Source: Burkholderia sp. S171 (GTDB lineage Bacteria > Pseudomonadota > Gammaproteobacteria > Burkholderiales > Burkholderiaceae). Taken from it: a stretch of DNA of 64,000 bases. This document shows, piece by piece, positions 54,462-63,913 of this stretch. Made by a program: the position numbers and the translations under genes. The notes beneath the pieces are model-generated. The model was not told the origin of the DNA, did not search any database, and worked only from the letters and a program-made list of their open reading frames with translations. The DNA lies in the NCBI RefSeq assembly GCF_009766085.1, contig NZ_LMUF01000056.1, positions 17,561 through 81,560 of the forward strand. The letters run 5' to 3'. The first letter of the stretch is position 1, and the number at the start of each line of letters is the position of its first letter.

Positions 54462-56546
54462 ATGAACAAAAACGAAAATGCATCGACGCGTGCTGGTTCC
54501 GTCGCGCGCGGCTGGGTCTCACTTTTGCTTCTGACAGTTGTACTTGTATCCCTGAACACATGGGCGGCGCACCTATACGTCGCGTCCGAGAAATTCATTT
54601 TCTATTGGGACTGGAATGGTTTCATCGGCATAACGCGTGAATTTTGCGAGGCGTTCGCGAACAGTCCCCAGAGCGCGGCAACCTTCTTAATCGAGAGTTT
54701 GAAAGGCGAGTACAACCTTGTATTTGCTGTTCCCATTTCTCTCATTTTTGGATGGGACACTGATTCGCGTCAGTTGTATATCGGTTCGCTGGCAGCGCTT
54801 TACGTCACCGCGTTTTGTATTGCGATGGGACGCGTCATCAAGAAAGCTTTTCCCGAGTGCGGAGAAGGTGGCGTGTGGTGCGCGGCTTTCCTTGCGGTTG
54901 CCGTTCCGACGGCGTGGCACGCGACTATGCTCGGGTATCCCGACCCGCTCGCCGCGGCGTGCATACTGTTTGGTTTCGCGATACTGCTGGCGGATACCCA
55001 ACTCCGCTCCACTCGCACATTCGTCGCGGTGGCGTTCCTTCTGGGCTTGGGAACCGTGGTTCGCCGACATATGGCATATGCCGTCCTTGCGCTGCTGGTG
55101 TCAGTGTCGTTGACGATCGCGATCGCAGTGCTCCGGGATGTACTTTTGAAGGCGGAAAGATCGCCACTGACGATCATCGTTCGGCTGGTCAAGCCAGGCA
55201 TGCTGGCCGTGCTCGTAGTCCTCTGGCTGGTCGTGCTCGATCCTTTCTTCCTCAAGAACATTCTGGAGAACGATTACGGTTCGTTGTACTCGTCTTATCA
55301 GCAGAGCACCGCTTCCTTGCTGCGTTATTTCTATACCGACGTGATCGGGAGGGTATATTTCAGCGTCGGCGTTGTCGGCTGCGTCCTGGGTCTCGTGACG
55401 GGTTGGCGGCGCTTGAACGCCCGGTTTGTCGCCAGCCTGTTCGCTTTGATGTGGCTGATTGTCTGGGTGTCGACGGCGAGACAACGCGGGCTTCATCAGC
55501 TGATTGTTGGCCTCCCGCTGTTGGCTACCGTAGGCATCTTCAATATATACACGACCTTGCGTGGGTCGCGCGCCCGGGTGCTGGCCGTCGTGTTCGCGGT
55601 GTGCATTGGGCTTTATGCGGTGGGCAACGCGACGCTGATCTACGGCACGCATTACCAAAACTACGACAGAGCGAATCGGGCGCTCGGCATCTTCACCGAG
55701 TACGCCGCGCCTCTCCGAAGAGACGACTTCGATAACATCCGGGCGCTGGTGTCCGGTTTGCGTGATGGCAAGCAGCCGGTCCTCGTCGCGGCATCAAGCG
55801 GGAATTTGAACTTTGACGTTGTCACTCAAGCGGAAAAGCTTTTTTATCCTCCTGGGCACCGGCTACTGACGGTAGATAGTAGTCCGCAGATAGACTCGCG
55901 CGATCCGCTGCCAATCGAAGACCTGTTGCAGGCCTTTCAAGTGGTCGTGGTCAAGCCGTTCCAGCACCATATCAGTGCGGACCAGCAGCAGGTTGTGGAG
56001 ACGGTGGGTGACATCGTGTCCACGGGCGCCGCTGCTAGTGAATTCCAGACCACAGGGCAGCGATACGCGCTAGAGAAAGACGCCACGGCCATGGTTTATC
56101 GCCGGACAGCGCCCACGCCATTGCCGCTCGCCGTGTCAATTCTCGCGGAAATGCAGCATCGGGTTACCGCGACCAACCATATATTCCGGGATTACTGGTT
56201 CCTCAGCGACTATGCGACGCCTTCAGGCAACGTCTGGAACCCTGACGGAAGCCGCAATTTCTTCGTGAGGCTGCACGCTGAACCGTTCACGGCTACATTG
56301 ATGCGCAAAGTCACTGGCCCGGTTCGTTTCAATGGCACGTTGTACGTGGCCGGCACCTTCTGCAAGGGCTTGACGGTTACGGGCGGCACTAGCCCGGTCC
56401 ACTTTTCTCCAACGGTCGAGCCCGTACCGCTGACCGTATCCGCGTTGCCCGATGCGACCGGATTCGTCTCGTTGAAACTCATTACCGATCAGGGCGCCGA
56501 GTGCGACGTCATTTTCAGGCAACTTAAGTCCAATTTGCCCGATTGA
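54462..56546 (+). CDS. polytopic GT-C-type membrane glycosyltransferase
   Basis: This 694-residue protein has about ten or eleven membrane segments in residues 20-400 and a soluble C-terminal part (about 420-694) that should face the periplasm. The first large loop has FYWDWNGF near residue 48, whose Asp fits the catalytic position of GT-C enzymes. After gtrA and gtrB it is the likely serotype-specific transferase that moves the polyprenyl-linked sugar onto the O-antigen. The C-terminal 150 residues are repeated, broken, at 61.1-61.6 kb. Specificity is unknown, as is usual for this variable family. Confidence 0.8.
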   Translation: MNKNENASTRAGSVARGWVSLLLLTVVLVSLNTWAAHLYVASEKFIFYWDWNGFIGITREFCEAFANSPQSAATFLIESLKGEYNLVFAVPISLIFGWDTDSRQLYIGSLAALYVTAFCIAMGRVIKKAFPECGEGGVWCAAFLAVAVPTAWHATMLGYPDPLAAACILFGFAILLADTQLRSTRTFVAVAFLLGLGTVVRRHMAYAVLALLVSVSLTIAIAVLRDVLLKAERSPLTIIVRLVKPGMLAVLVVLWLVVLDPFFLKNILENDYGSLYSSYQQSTASLLRYFYTDVIGRVYFSVGVVGCVLGLVTGWRRLNARFVASLFALMWLIVWVSTARQRGLHQLIVGLPLLATVGIFNIYTTLRGSRARVLAVVFAVCIGLYAVGNATLIYGTHYQNYDRANRALGIFTEYAAPLRRDDFDNIRALVSGLRDGKQPVLVAASSGNLNFDVVTQAEKLFYPPGHRLLTVDSSPQIDSRDPLPIEDLLQAFQVVVVKPFQHHISADQQQVVETVGDIVSTGAAASEFQTTGQRYALEKDATAMVYRRTAPTPLPLAVSILAEMQHRVTATNHIFRDYWFLSDYATPSGNVWNPDGSRNFFVRLHAEPFTATLMRKVTGPVRFNGTLYVAGTFCKGLTVTGGTSPVHFSPTVEPVPLTVSALPDATGFVSLKLITDQGAECDVIFRQLKSNLPD

Positions 56547-56798
56547 CTCTCGCTGACGGGCGCGTCAACTGGACGTTGTGCCCGGTACTCCCGCCACAGC
56601 AGATCGAGCGTGACGCCTTTCCTACCGGGCTCGTGGTGACCCGTCGATCGGGCCACCTCGCGCGACGCGGTTCCCGCGGTCCGGGGGCGGGTTCAGCCTC
56701 GCCTTGAGCGCATTGAGCGCCGTGTCGCCGTCACTGTCGTCGTATCGTCAATCGTGTGCACGAACTATTGCAGCTCGTCCGTTAAAACACTTCTAAAT

Positions 56799-57290
56799 AT
56801 GAACATTCTCGACTCGCTTCGGCAGGCGCCCAGTGCCGAGCTATATCGCCTCTACCTCGCTATCGGCAAAATGCTTGATGATCCCCGGCGTATTCTCGAA
56901 ATACGTCAACGCCTGCATCTGGGGATGACCGTCAACTACATCGGCGACAACCCGCTTGGGCCGCCCGTGAAAGGCACCATAGTTGAACTTCGGCGCACTC
57001 AGGCAGTGGTTCAAGACAGCGCAACTTTACGCCATTGGAGCGTGCTCTATGCGGCGATCATCCCGGACACTTCGAGTGGTCAGCCTCACGTCGAATCGAC
57101 ACCGCCGCCGGGAACGCAGCGTGAGGAGTTCTTCATCGGCGAGACAGTCGGCTTCACCGACAAGCACTTCAGCGAGCGCGTCGGAATCATCGTAAGGCTG
57201 AATGCCAAGACGGCATCTATTGCCGTCAATGACAGCGATGGCCACTGGCGTGTTTCCTATGCTCTACTGCGAAAGATCGTCGACATCTAG
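56799..57290 (+). CDS. conserved-looking protein of unknown function
   Basis: This 163-residue, soluble-looking protein (MNILDSLRQAPSAELYRLYL start) has two similar beta-rich halves: one around GMTVNYIGDNPLGPPVKGTIVELRRTQAVVQD, the other around GETVGFTDKHFSERVGIIVRLNAKTASIAV. Each reads like a small SH3-like or KOW-like barrel (G-x-V-x-F...G-x-I-x-x-L...A-x-I). This internal duplication is visible by eye. I chose the ATG at 56799; an earlier start at 56754 adds 15 residues with no support. Binding to nucleic acid or protein is possible, but no function is assigned. Confidence 0.65.
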   Translation: MNILDSLRQAPSAELYRLYLAIGKMLDDPRRILEIRQRLHLGMTVNYIGDNPLGPPVKGTIVELRRTQAVVQDSATLRHWSVLYAAIIPDTSSGQPHVESTPPPGTQREEFFIGETVGFTDKHFSERVGIIVRLNAKTASIAVNDSDGHWRVSYALLRKIVDI

Positions 57291-57487
57291 CCGTGCAAAT
57301 CCGCCCTCAGGGGTTCCGCTGACGGATAGGTTGAAACTTTGGTGAATATCCGAGCCGTTTCCCGTGAACCGGGCTGCCGGTGAGGATATGTAGGTTCCAT
57401 TGGGTCGCAGCAATGCCCGGCACTTACAGATCCACCGATCTCCGACGCAGGGATGCGGGCTGACGAGCATTTAGTTAGGGATCCACG

Positions 57488-58477
57488 CTATGGTCTTACT
57501 CTTCGAGCCCGCATCGCATGCTTCATGCGCAACGCGGGTTCCTCGATGAGACGGCAAGATAGATAAGCAAGAATCAATGTAATGGGTAGTGCGACAGCAA
57601 ATGTTCCCCAGCCGCCGAGCAGGATTTCGCGTTTATGGGACTCGTAAACTATGACTTCCTGCACTGGCCACGCATAGATGTACACGCCGTAAGAGATGTC
57701 TCGAATGCTCCATTTGATCACGCCTGCATATTTCGCCAGATAGATCAAAACGAACGGTGCGGAAACAATGTAGGTGATAAGTTGAATGCGCCAGTCAGTT
57801 ATGGTGCCACCCATTGGCGCAGGAAGTAGGCGCAGCCAATCAAGGACATAGGTGTTCAGTGGGGCAAAGAAGGCAATCACTAGCCCTATCCCAGATAGCA
57901 TTGCTGCACGCCTTACGTTCATGGCGCCCTCGTTGACAGCGATGAATGCCCCCATTGCGAAGAACATAAACAGTGGTTCGATTTTTAGGAAATAAACGCC
58001 ACTCTGGGTGATGTTAGAAAAGTAAAGCATCCAGAGGCCCGCAAACAGAGTATTGAAATTGCGTCTAGATAAAATTCCCAACATGCCAATAATCCCGCAA
58101 GCCATATAGCATGCGACCTCCCAAGACAGGGTCCAGAGCGATCCATTAGAGGCAGGTATTGGGTTCCCAATATATCCGTTGTAGCGCGAGAACATCATTT
58201 CCGAAAAAACGAGCGCGACCAGCACCCCGGGAGCTAGTCGAAGAAATCGGTGCCATGCGAACACGCCAAAGATTTCGACGCGCATGTAACTTTGCGTGAT
58301 CAGGTAGCCACTAATAACGAAGAAGATATGCACCGATACGGTGCCAAACGACATGTGCCAGCGCTCAAATAGATACAACTCGAACGCTGGGTTCGCAGTG
58401 CCGCTCAAAGGAAAGCTGTGAGAAAAAAGGACCAAGATCGCGAGCACGATCCGGATCAGGCTGAAATTGTTTCTCAC
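57488..58477 (-). CDS. acyltransferase-3 family membrane protein
   Basis: This 329-residue protein has about ten membrane segments, with the family signature NFSLIRIVLAILVLFSHSFP (Arg and His), HIFFVISGYLITQSYMR and LWTLSWEVACY. It should O-acylate a surface sugar in the O-antigen or another glycan. It is transcribed opposite to the gtr genes. It shares clear similarity with the acyltransferase at 59.9 kb (FFxxSGYLxxQS, LWT/IWTxxxEVxCY, RLIEEPALRMK/HFIEEPAMRLK), so the two may be duplicates with different targets. Confidence 0.88.
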   Translation of the reverse strand: MRNNFSLIRIVLAILVLFSHSFPLSGTANPAFELYLFERWHMSFGTVSVHIFFVISGYLITQSYMRVEIFGVFAWHRFLRLAPGVLVALVFSEMMFSRYNGYIGNPIPASNGSLWTLSWEVACYMACGIIGMLGILSRRNFNTLFAGLWMLYFSNITQSGVYFLKIEPLFMFFAMGAFIAVNEGAMNVRRAAMLSGIGLVIAFFAPLNTYVLDWLRLLPAPMGGTITDWRIQLITYIVSAPFVLIYLAKYAGVIKWSIRDISYGVYIYAWPVQEVIVYESHKREILLGGWGTFAVALPITLILAYLSCRLIEEPALRMKHAMRARRVRP

Positions 58478-58748
58478 GGGTATGGTTTGGTTAGCGTGGA
58501 GTGGGCATTGTAACGTCTAGGATAAGGTGCAGGTAAGCCGACCGAGAATCCAAATTTTACGAATGCGGCGGCTGTCCGTTTAAAAAGAGATCGCTAGCGA
58601 CCTGGGTCGAGTGCCGTAGGAAGCCATTGCACTGAGGACTTGGGCATGGCGGAATCAAGGCGAAGTCGAGCCCAAGCGATGCGCGCTATAACGCGTATTG
58701 AAAAGGCGTACATGGACAAGTCCAAATTCAGTTGCCAACGCCGACTGC

Positions 58749-59477
58749 CTAGAGCCACAAATGAAACGTATGCGTTGATTTAATCGGGATGAAATTCTGC
58801 GCAATCCACACTCTCTGTACTGCCAAGTTTGGAAGTTGAGTCGAAGTGAAAACACGTTTTATCCCTATCTCACGTGCGTATCCAACCCCCGATTGAATTA
58901 ATCTTCGATATACGCCGCGCCCTGAGTATTGTTTTGCGATCCCACTTAAAACAAGTTCAAGGCGCTCATCTTCATGGACGCGGACAGTAAGAAATCCGCA
59001 AATTCCGGACGCATCTTCGATGACCAGCACACCATGAACATTTCCTACATTGTTGATAGTTTTCTCGCACCATGAAACGTAAGTGTCATCGCAGTCTGAT
59101 TTTTTAAGTCTAGGGTCAGAGTGATAGTGCCCGTAGTAGCCTGAAAATGCCTCTCGCGCAATTGACAGTACGGCCTCTTTATCGTTTTGCTGGATTAGCC
59201 TTACCGCGAATTCATCGGAAAAATTTTGATATTTCTCTGCTTTGAGCATACGAAGCTCATAGTAAATGAGCGTGTCGCACAAAATGGCTCCGTCAAATTC
59301 CAGTCGATGCGCGAGATCCAAGCGGTGAGAATCGATTCGCGCAATAAGGAGCTTGGCCCGGTTCGTCTCGCAAAAAGCCAGACACTCCGTGACTTGGTCG
59401 GGACTCTCGATCAAATCCGCTTTCGCTGTCACAACGCCGAATCGGTTCAAGTCCAGGGTTGATAACGCGCAATTCAT
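58749..59477 (-). CDS. GNAT-family N-acetyltransferase, possibly dTDP-amino-sugar acetyltransferase (WecD-like)
   Basis: This 242-residue protein has a GNAT fold in its second half: VRLIQQNDKEAVLSIAREAF, GFLTVRVHEDERLELVLSGIAKQYSGRGVYRRLI (acetyl-CoA site, near residue 195), and NLAVQRVWIAQNFIP near the end. The two-part layout and length resemble WecD, which N-acetylates dTDP-4-amino-4,6-dideoxygalactose. An aminotransferase of the WecE type lies 2 kb further on the same strand, which supports this reading. The ATG at 59477 is chosen for the AGAGGT upstream. The codon usage is lower in GC than its neighbours, which hints at transfer. Confidence 0.75.
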   Translation of the reverse strand: MNCALSTLDLNRFGVVTAKADLIESPDQVTECLAFCETNRAKLLIARIDSHRLDLAHRLEFDGAILCDTLIYYELRMLKAEKYQNFSDEFAVRLIQQNDKEAVLSIAREAFSGYYGHYHSDPRLKKSDCDDTYVSWCEKTINNVGNVHGVLVIEDASGICGFLTVRVHEDERLELVLSGIAKQYSGRGVYRRLIQSGVGYAREIGIKRVFTSTQLPNLAVQRVWIAQNFIPIKSTHTFHLWL

Positions 59478-59520
59478 GAGCACACCTCTTTTGTAGAGAG
59501 GCCTATTCTAGCCGAGGCCG

Positions 59521-59840
59521 CTAGGACCGATATTTCGCCTCCAAAACGTCAGATCCTTTCGATATTGCTAGCGAGCGCTTTCGAACTTCGTAGGAAGCCA
59601 GCAGTGCTGCCATGACACGGACGAGTTTTTCCGTCCTATCGGCTCGCTGGCGACCTTGTGCCATTGAAGCACATGCGGCGTGTCGGAGATGCGCGCCAGT
59701 GGCGCAACAAGTATGTCGCCGCGCCAACCGTAGATCGTTCCGTTGCACACAAATAGTCCGCCCTCGACGCCACACGTCCTGGCCTAGCGCCTCAGCCAAG
59801 AGCTGATGGAAGTATGCGGGGGCTTCTTCACCCCCAATGT
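59521..59840 (-). pseudogene. possible decayed gene fragment
   Basis: Two minus-strand frames look protein-like only when joined by a frameshift: AYFHQLLAEALGQDVWRRG followed by GLFVCNGTIYGWRGDI and DTPHVLQWHKVASEP. I do not recognise the family. It may be the remnant of a gene in the 412-bp gap between the GNAT and acyltransferase genes (59484-59895). It could also be chance. Confidence 0.3.
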
Positions 59841-59895
59841 CCTACTGATGTCTAATATATAATACTGACCACCACAAATTTTTACAGAGAGCGGC

Positions 59896-60963
59896 ATGAG
59901 AGACGCCGGCCACGGTAATAATTTCGACTTCATTCGAATTCTCGCGGCGATGCTGGTCATTTACAGCCACCAGCACGTGGTGAGCGCACATTCGGAGCAC
60001 CCCCCCATCCCGCAGCAAAGTTGGGGCGGCATCGCGGTCATCATTTTCTTCGCTCTCAGCGGCTATCTTGTCTCGCAGAGTTGGGAGCGTGATCCTCATC
60101 TGCTTCGATTCTCGATGAAGCGAGTACTGCGTATTTGGCCGGCATTGATCGTCGCCACGCTGTTGTGTGCATTCGTGGTCGGCCCGTTAGTCACGCAGCT
60201 TTCGCTGCGCGATTATTTCGACCAGTCCAACGTTTACTCCTACGTCGTAAATACGATCGGCCTGAACATCGTGGACAAGATTCCAAGCGTGTTCGACGCG
60301 AACCCCTTCCACGGCGTGAACAGTTCGATATGGACAATTCCACTCGAGATCAAGTGTTACGCCTATCTTGCTATTGCAGGTCTGCTCGGCTTCATGCGCG
60401 TGCGCCTGTTTCCGCTTGTGCTGATCCTGGGAATCGGCTGGTGGTATTTCTTCCTCGGCTACTTCTTCAACGGCGTTGGCGCCGAACTGCCCAATGCACC
60501 ACGCGTATTGTTCATCGAATTCGCGCTGGCCTTCGCCTATGGCGCGGCGATGAACAGCTTGCGCGACGTATGGAAACCCCGCCGCTTCCTGTGTTCCTGC
60601 GCGGTCTTGTTGGCCGGTATCGGATTCGGTCTTGCGCAGCACGTCTATGTCGCGTTGCTGGCCATGCTCCCGTTCTTTGTGGTCGTGTTCGGAGAGATGA
60701 GCACGCCGTTTTTTCGCCGGTTCGGACGGTTCGGTGATCTGTCCTACGGCATGTACATTTACGCCTTCATGACCCAACAGACGATATGCGCGCTGACCGG
60801 GAACATATTGCCGCTTTGGCCTGCACTCGTCGTCTCGACAGCCTGCACGGCGGTCCTGGCGTACATGTCGTGGCACTTTATTGAAGAACCGGCGATGCGG
60901 CTAAAACGATTTATGCGGATGCGAAAGACGCGCCCGATGTCTGAAGTCAACGCTGGCATATGA
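59896..60963 (+). CDS. acyltransferase-3 family membrane protein
   Basis: This 355-residue polytopic membrane protein begins GNNFDFIRILAAMLVIYSHQHVV, with the conserved Arg and His, then IIFFALSGYLVSQSWERD and IWTIPLEIKCYAYL. HFIEEPAMRLKRFM closes it. It should O-acetylate a surface sugar. It is divergent from the GNAT gene and is followed directly by gene remnants, so this end of the locus looks rearranged. AGAGAG lies a few bases before the ATG. Confidence 0.9.
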   Translation: MRDAGHGNNFDFIRILAAMLVIYSHQHVVSAHSEHPPIPQQSWGGIAVIIFFALSGYLVSQSWERDPHLLRFSMKRVLRIWPALIVATLLCAFVVGPLVTQLSLRDYFDQSNVYSYVVNTIGLNIVDKIPSVFDANPFHGVNSSIWTIPLEIKCYAYLAIAGLLGFMRVRLFPLVLILGIGWWYFFLGYFFNGVGAELPNAPRVLFIEFALAFAYGAAMNSLRDVWKPRRFLCSCAVLLAGIGFGLAQHVYVALLAMLPFFVVVFGEMSTPFFRRFGRFGDLSYGMYIYAFMTQQTICALTGNILPLWPALVVSTACTAVLAYMSWHFIEEPAMRLKRFMRMRKTRPMSEVNAGI

Positions 60964-61583
60964 GATTCGCCCCGATACTCCTGGGGTATTGATCGGTCTT
61001 GTCTCGTTATTTCTCTTTGTGGCGCCCATTGATCCGCTCATCGGACGAGCGTTCAAGAAAGAGGCGTTACGTAGGGTGATCGAGAAGCTAAAGAATAGAC
61101 TGACATGCTCCGCAACGGCGTGAAGGTAGTCATCTACGGAGGAACCGCCCAGACGCTGTTGCCTCTGGCCGTGTCGATACAGGGAAGGGATGCGGCGTCG
61201 AGTCACGGCGACCAACCACATCTTCGGGGATTTACAGGTATCTCAGCAATTAAGTCACGCTGTCCGGTTCCACTTGGAGCCCCGACGGAAGCTGAAACTA
61301 CTTCCTGCGTCCGCTAGCGGAACCGTTGACGCTTACGCTGATGCGCAAAGTCACGGAGCCTTCCCAGTTCGCCGGGACGCGTTACACGAGTGGCACATTC
61401 ATCAAGCGCGAGATCGTGCCAGGCGCTACCCCGATTCATTTGCCAGCGGTCGTGGAGGCCGCGCCGCTTACCATCTCGGCGGTGCCGCATTCGGCAGGGT
61501 TCACGTCCTTGGCAGTCACCACTGACCAAACTAGGGAGTGCGACGTCCTCTTCAGGCAATTAAATTCCAAGCTGCCTGACTGA
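60955..61583 (+). pseudogene. gene remnants, including a broken copy of the GT-C gene 3' end
   Basis: From about 61100 to 61583 the DNA is homologous to the last 150 codons of the gene at 54462-56546. VVIYGGTAQTLLPLAVSIQ matches MVYRRTAPTPLPLAVSIL, RVTATNHIFGD matches RVTATNHIFRD, and after a frameshift LTLMRKVTEPSQFAGTRYT to ECDVLFRQLNSKLPD matches the paralogue's last 85 residues, stop included. The N-terminal 540 residues are missing. Before it, another frame (about 60955-61115) reads VLIGLVSLFLFVAPIDPLIG then a basic helix, like the end of a lost membrane protein. Confidence 0.8.
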
Positions 61584-61606
61584 ACGAGTTTGCAAAACAA
61601 GCAATG

Positions 61607-62776
61607 TCACGCTCCCAGGATGCACTCCAGTGTTGCGACCACGTATTCTTGCTGGGCATCGCTCAACCCGATCCACAGCGGCAGGCGGATCAGTCGCCCT
61701 GACAAATCGTCGGTGATCGGCAAAGGTCCGGACGCCGCACACAGGCGCCTGCCTGCCGGCGCGGAATGAAGCGGGACGTAGTGGAACACCGCATGGATCC
61801 CGGCCTGCTTCAGCGAGGACAGCACCGTGTCCCGATTGAAACGCTTATCCAGCAGCACGTAGTATAAGTGGGCGTTGTGCGTGCAGTTCTCGGGAATGAT
61901 TGGCCTTCTCAACCATTCCCTCGCTTCGAGGCGTTCGAGCAAACGGTGATACGTGCTCCAGAGTGCCAGCCGGCGTGCGGTGATGGTCTCCGCTTCTTCT
62001 AGCTGAGCCCACAGAAAAGCCGCCGTCAGCTCTCCGGGCAGAAACGACGATCCCACGCTTTGCCACGTGTACTTGTCTACTTCGCCTCGGAAGAATTGGC
62101 TGCGGTCGGTGCCTTTTTCACGGATTATCTCTGCGGTGTCGATATCCGCAACGTCGTTGATCAGCAGTGCACCGCCTTCGCCCGAAATCACGTTCTTGGT
62201 TTCATGGAAGCTGTAGGTTCCGAAATCACCTATGCTGCCCAGCTCGCGATCCTTGTAGCGCGCCATGACACCTTGCGCTGCGTCCTCCACTACCTTGATT
62301 CCATGCTGCAATGCGATCGCCATGATGGTGTCCATCTCGCAGGACACGCCGCCGTAATGAACCACGACGATCGCACGGGTGCGAGCGGTGATCGCGGCCG
62401 CTATCAGCGTTTCGTCGATATTGAGGGTATCGGGACGAATGTCGACGAACACGGGCCGTGCGCCACGTAGGACAAACGCGTTGGCGGTCGAGACAAACGT
62501 GAACGAAGCCATGATGATTTCGTCGCCCGGCTGAATGTCCAGCAGCAACGCAGCCATTTCCAGCGCGCCCGTGCAGGAGTGCGTGAGGAGGGCACGTTTC
62601 GAACCGGTGCGTTCCTCGAGCCAAGCGTGGCAGCGCTTCGTGAACGGACCGTCGCCGGCGAGCCGGCCCTGGAAATGCGCCTGAGCAATGTAGTACAGCT
62701 CGCGGCCCGTCATGTGCGGCCAGTTGAACGGGATCGGCTTGTTATCCGGAGGAATTCGGAGGGCGAGATCGGTCAT
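61607..62776 (-). CDS. wecE: WecE-type dTDP-4-keto-6-deoxy-sugar aminotransferase (DegT family)
   Basis: This 389-residue PLP enzyme has DegT/DnrJ/EryC1 features: THSCTGALEMAALLL, PGDEIIMASFTFVSTANAFVLRGA, VVEDAAQGV, and the cofactor Lys in SFHETKNVISGEGGAL near residue 186. This SFHETKN block is that of WecE/RffA, which makes dTDP-4-amino-4,6-dideoxy-D-galactose from the RmlB product. The start at 62776 has AAGGAA upstream; the frame extends to 62824 without support. It ends 24 bp from the GT-C remnant and follows the GtrB-like gene by 80 bp. With the GNAT at 58.7 kb it could supply dTDP-Fuc4NAc. Confidence 0.9.
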   Translation of the reverse strand: MTDLALRIPPDNKPIPFNWPHMTGRELYYIAQAHFQGRLAGDGPFTKRCHAWLEERTGSKRALLTHSCTGALEMAALLLDIQPGDEIIMASFTFVSTANAFVLRGARPVFVDIRPDTLNIDETLIAAAITARTRAIVVVHYGGVSCEMDTIMAIALQHGIKVVEDAAQGVMARYKDRELGSIGDFGTYSFHETKNVISGEGGALLINDVADIDTAEIIREKGTDRSQFFRGEVDKYTWQSVGSSFLPGELTAAFLWAQLEEAETITARRLALWSTYHRLLERLEAREWLRRPIIPENCTHNAHLYYVLLDKRFNRDTVLSSLKQAGIHAVFHYVPLHSAPAGRRLCAASGPLPITDDLSGRLIRLPLWIGLSDAQQEYVVATLECILGA

Positions 62777-62856
62777 TGTGTTTTCCTTGATTTCCGCACC
62801 GGCGATGAACCGCAAAGCGCGCATTCGAGCCGGGATCGGTCCTCGGTGAGTTTCGT

Positions 62857-63837
62857 TTATGCGTCTTTCCGGGCATTCACGTAGTGCGTGTCACCTTCCG
62901 CGTCGGCCTCCGGATGCGCTGTGCGCGTTTCCTCCGCGACCACAAAGGTCGGCCGGCCCATCGTGCGGAAATGAATTCGCGCCACATATTCGCCGATCAT
63001 GCCGAGTGCAAACAGTTCGACCCCCGCCAGCACTGTGATGGCGCAAGCAAGAAAGGTGAATCCCGGCACCGCAACGCCGTAGATGATCCTGACGATGCAC
63101 ACGTAGATCAGCAGCAAAAATCCAACCACCGAGAACACTATTCCCAGCACGCTCGCGAACTGCAACGGCAGGGCGGTGAAGCCGGTGATCATGTTCAACA
63201 GATGCGCGACGAGCTTACGCAGCGTGTAACCCGACGTGCCCGACATGCGCTCGTCGTGCTTGACCTGCACCGACGCGAAGCGCGTGGTACCCCACGTGAG
63301 CATGACATCGATATTCACCGACGGGCCGTAGTTCTCGCCAAACGCCCGGCGCAGGTGCGTCCTGAACGCCCTGAACGCGGAAGCATGACGGGCCGATTCC
63401 ACGCCCATGGCGACCCGCAGCGCCCATTTCGATAACCGCGACGCCGTGCCGCGAAGCACCCCGTGAGGCTGGTCGCTGACGCTGTAGCCATAGACCACAT
63501 CGACATCCGGGGTCAGCCGCTCCAGCAACTTAATTATCTCGCGGGGAGGATGCTGGAGATCGTCGTCGATCGTCACCACCACGTCTCCGCGCGCGGCCCG
63601 GATGCCGCATAACAACGCGTTGTGCTGCCCGTAGTTGCGTGACATGCGCAGACCTCGAACGCGGGGATCCGCCGTGGCGAGCGCTTCAATGAGGGACCAT
63701 GACGCATCCCCGCCAGCGTCTTCGACGAAGACGATTTCCCAAGGCAGCGACTGAGTGTCGAGCACCGACGACACCTGTGAATAAAGCGCGTCGAGCATGG
63801 CCTGCGACCGGTAGACGGGCACGACGACAGAAATCAT
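62857..63837 (-). CDS. GtrB/ArnC-like polyprenyl-phosphate glycosyltransferase
   Basis: This 326-residue enzyme has a GT2 domain (ISVVVPVYRSQAML, VEDAGGDASW, MSRNYGQHNALLCGI, IDDDLQHPPREI) and two C-terminal membrane helices near residues 225-250 and 260-285. It should link a sugar to undecaprenyl phosphate. Lying directly upstream of the wecE-like gene, it may carry the amino sugar made by that pathway. I chose the ATG at 63837 because AGGAGTGG sits just before it; the frame extends to 63870. Confidence 0.92.
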   Translation of the reverse strand: MISVVVPVYRSQAMLDALYSQVSSVLDTQSLPWEIVFVEDAGGDASWSLIEALATADPRVRGLRMSRNYGQHNALLCGIRAARGDVVVTIDDDLQHPPREIIKLLERLTPDVDVVYGYSVSDQPHGVLRGTASRLSKWALRVAMGVESARHASAFRAFRTHLRRAFGENYGPSVNIDVMLTWGTTRFASVQVKHDERMSGTSGYTLRKLVAHLLNMITGFTALPLQFASVLGIVFSVVGFLLLIYVCIVRIIYGVAVPGFTFLACAITVLAGVELFALGMIGEYVARIHFRTMGRPTFVVAEETRTAHPEADAEGDTHYVNARKDA

Positions 63838-63913
63838 GCTCCACTCCTGCAACCGTCCATCTGTTTCCAAAAAGAAGTCATGTTACTCATCTCTTATCGT
63901 GCTCGTGGCCGGT

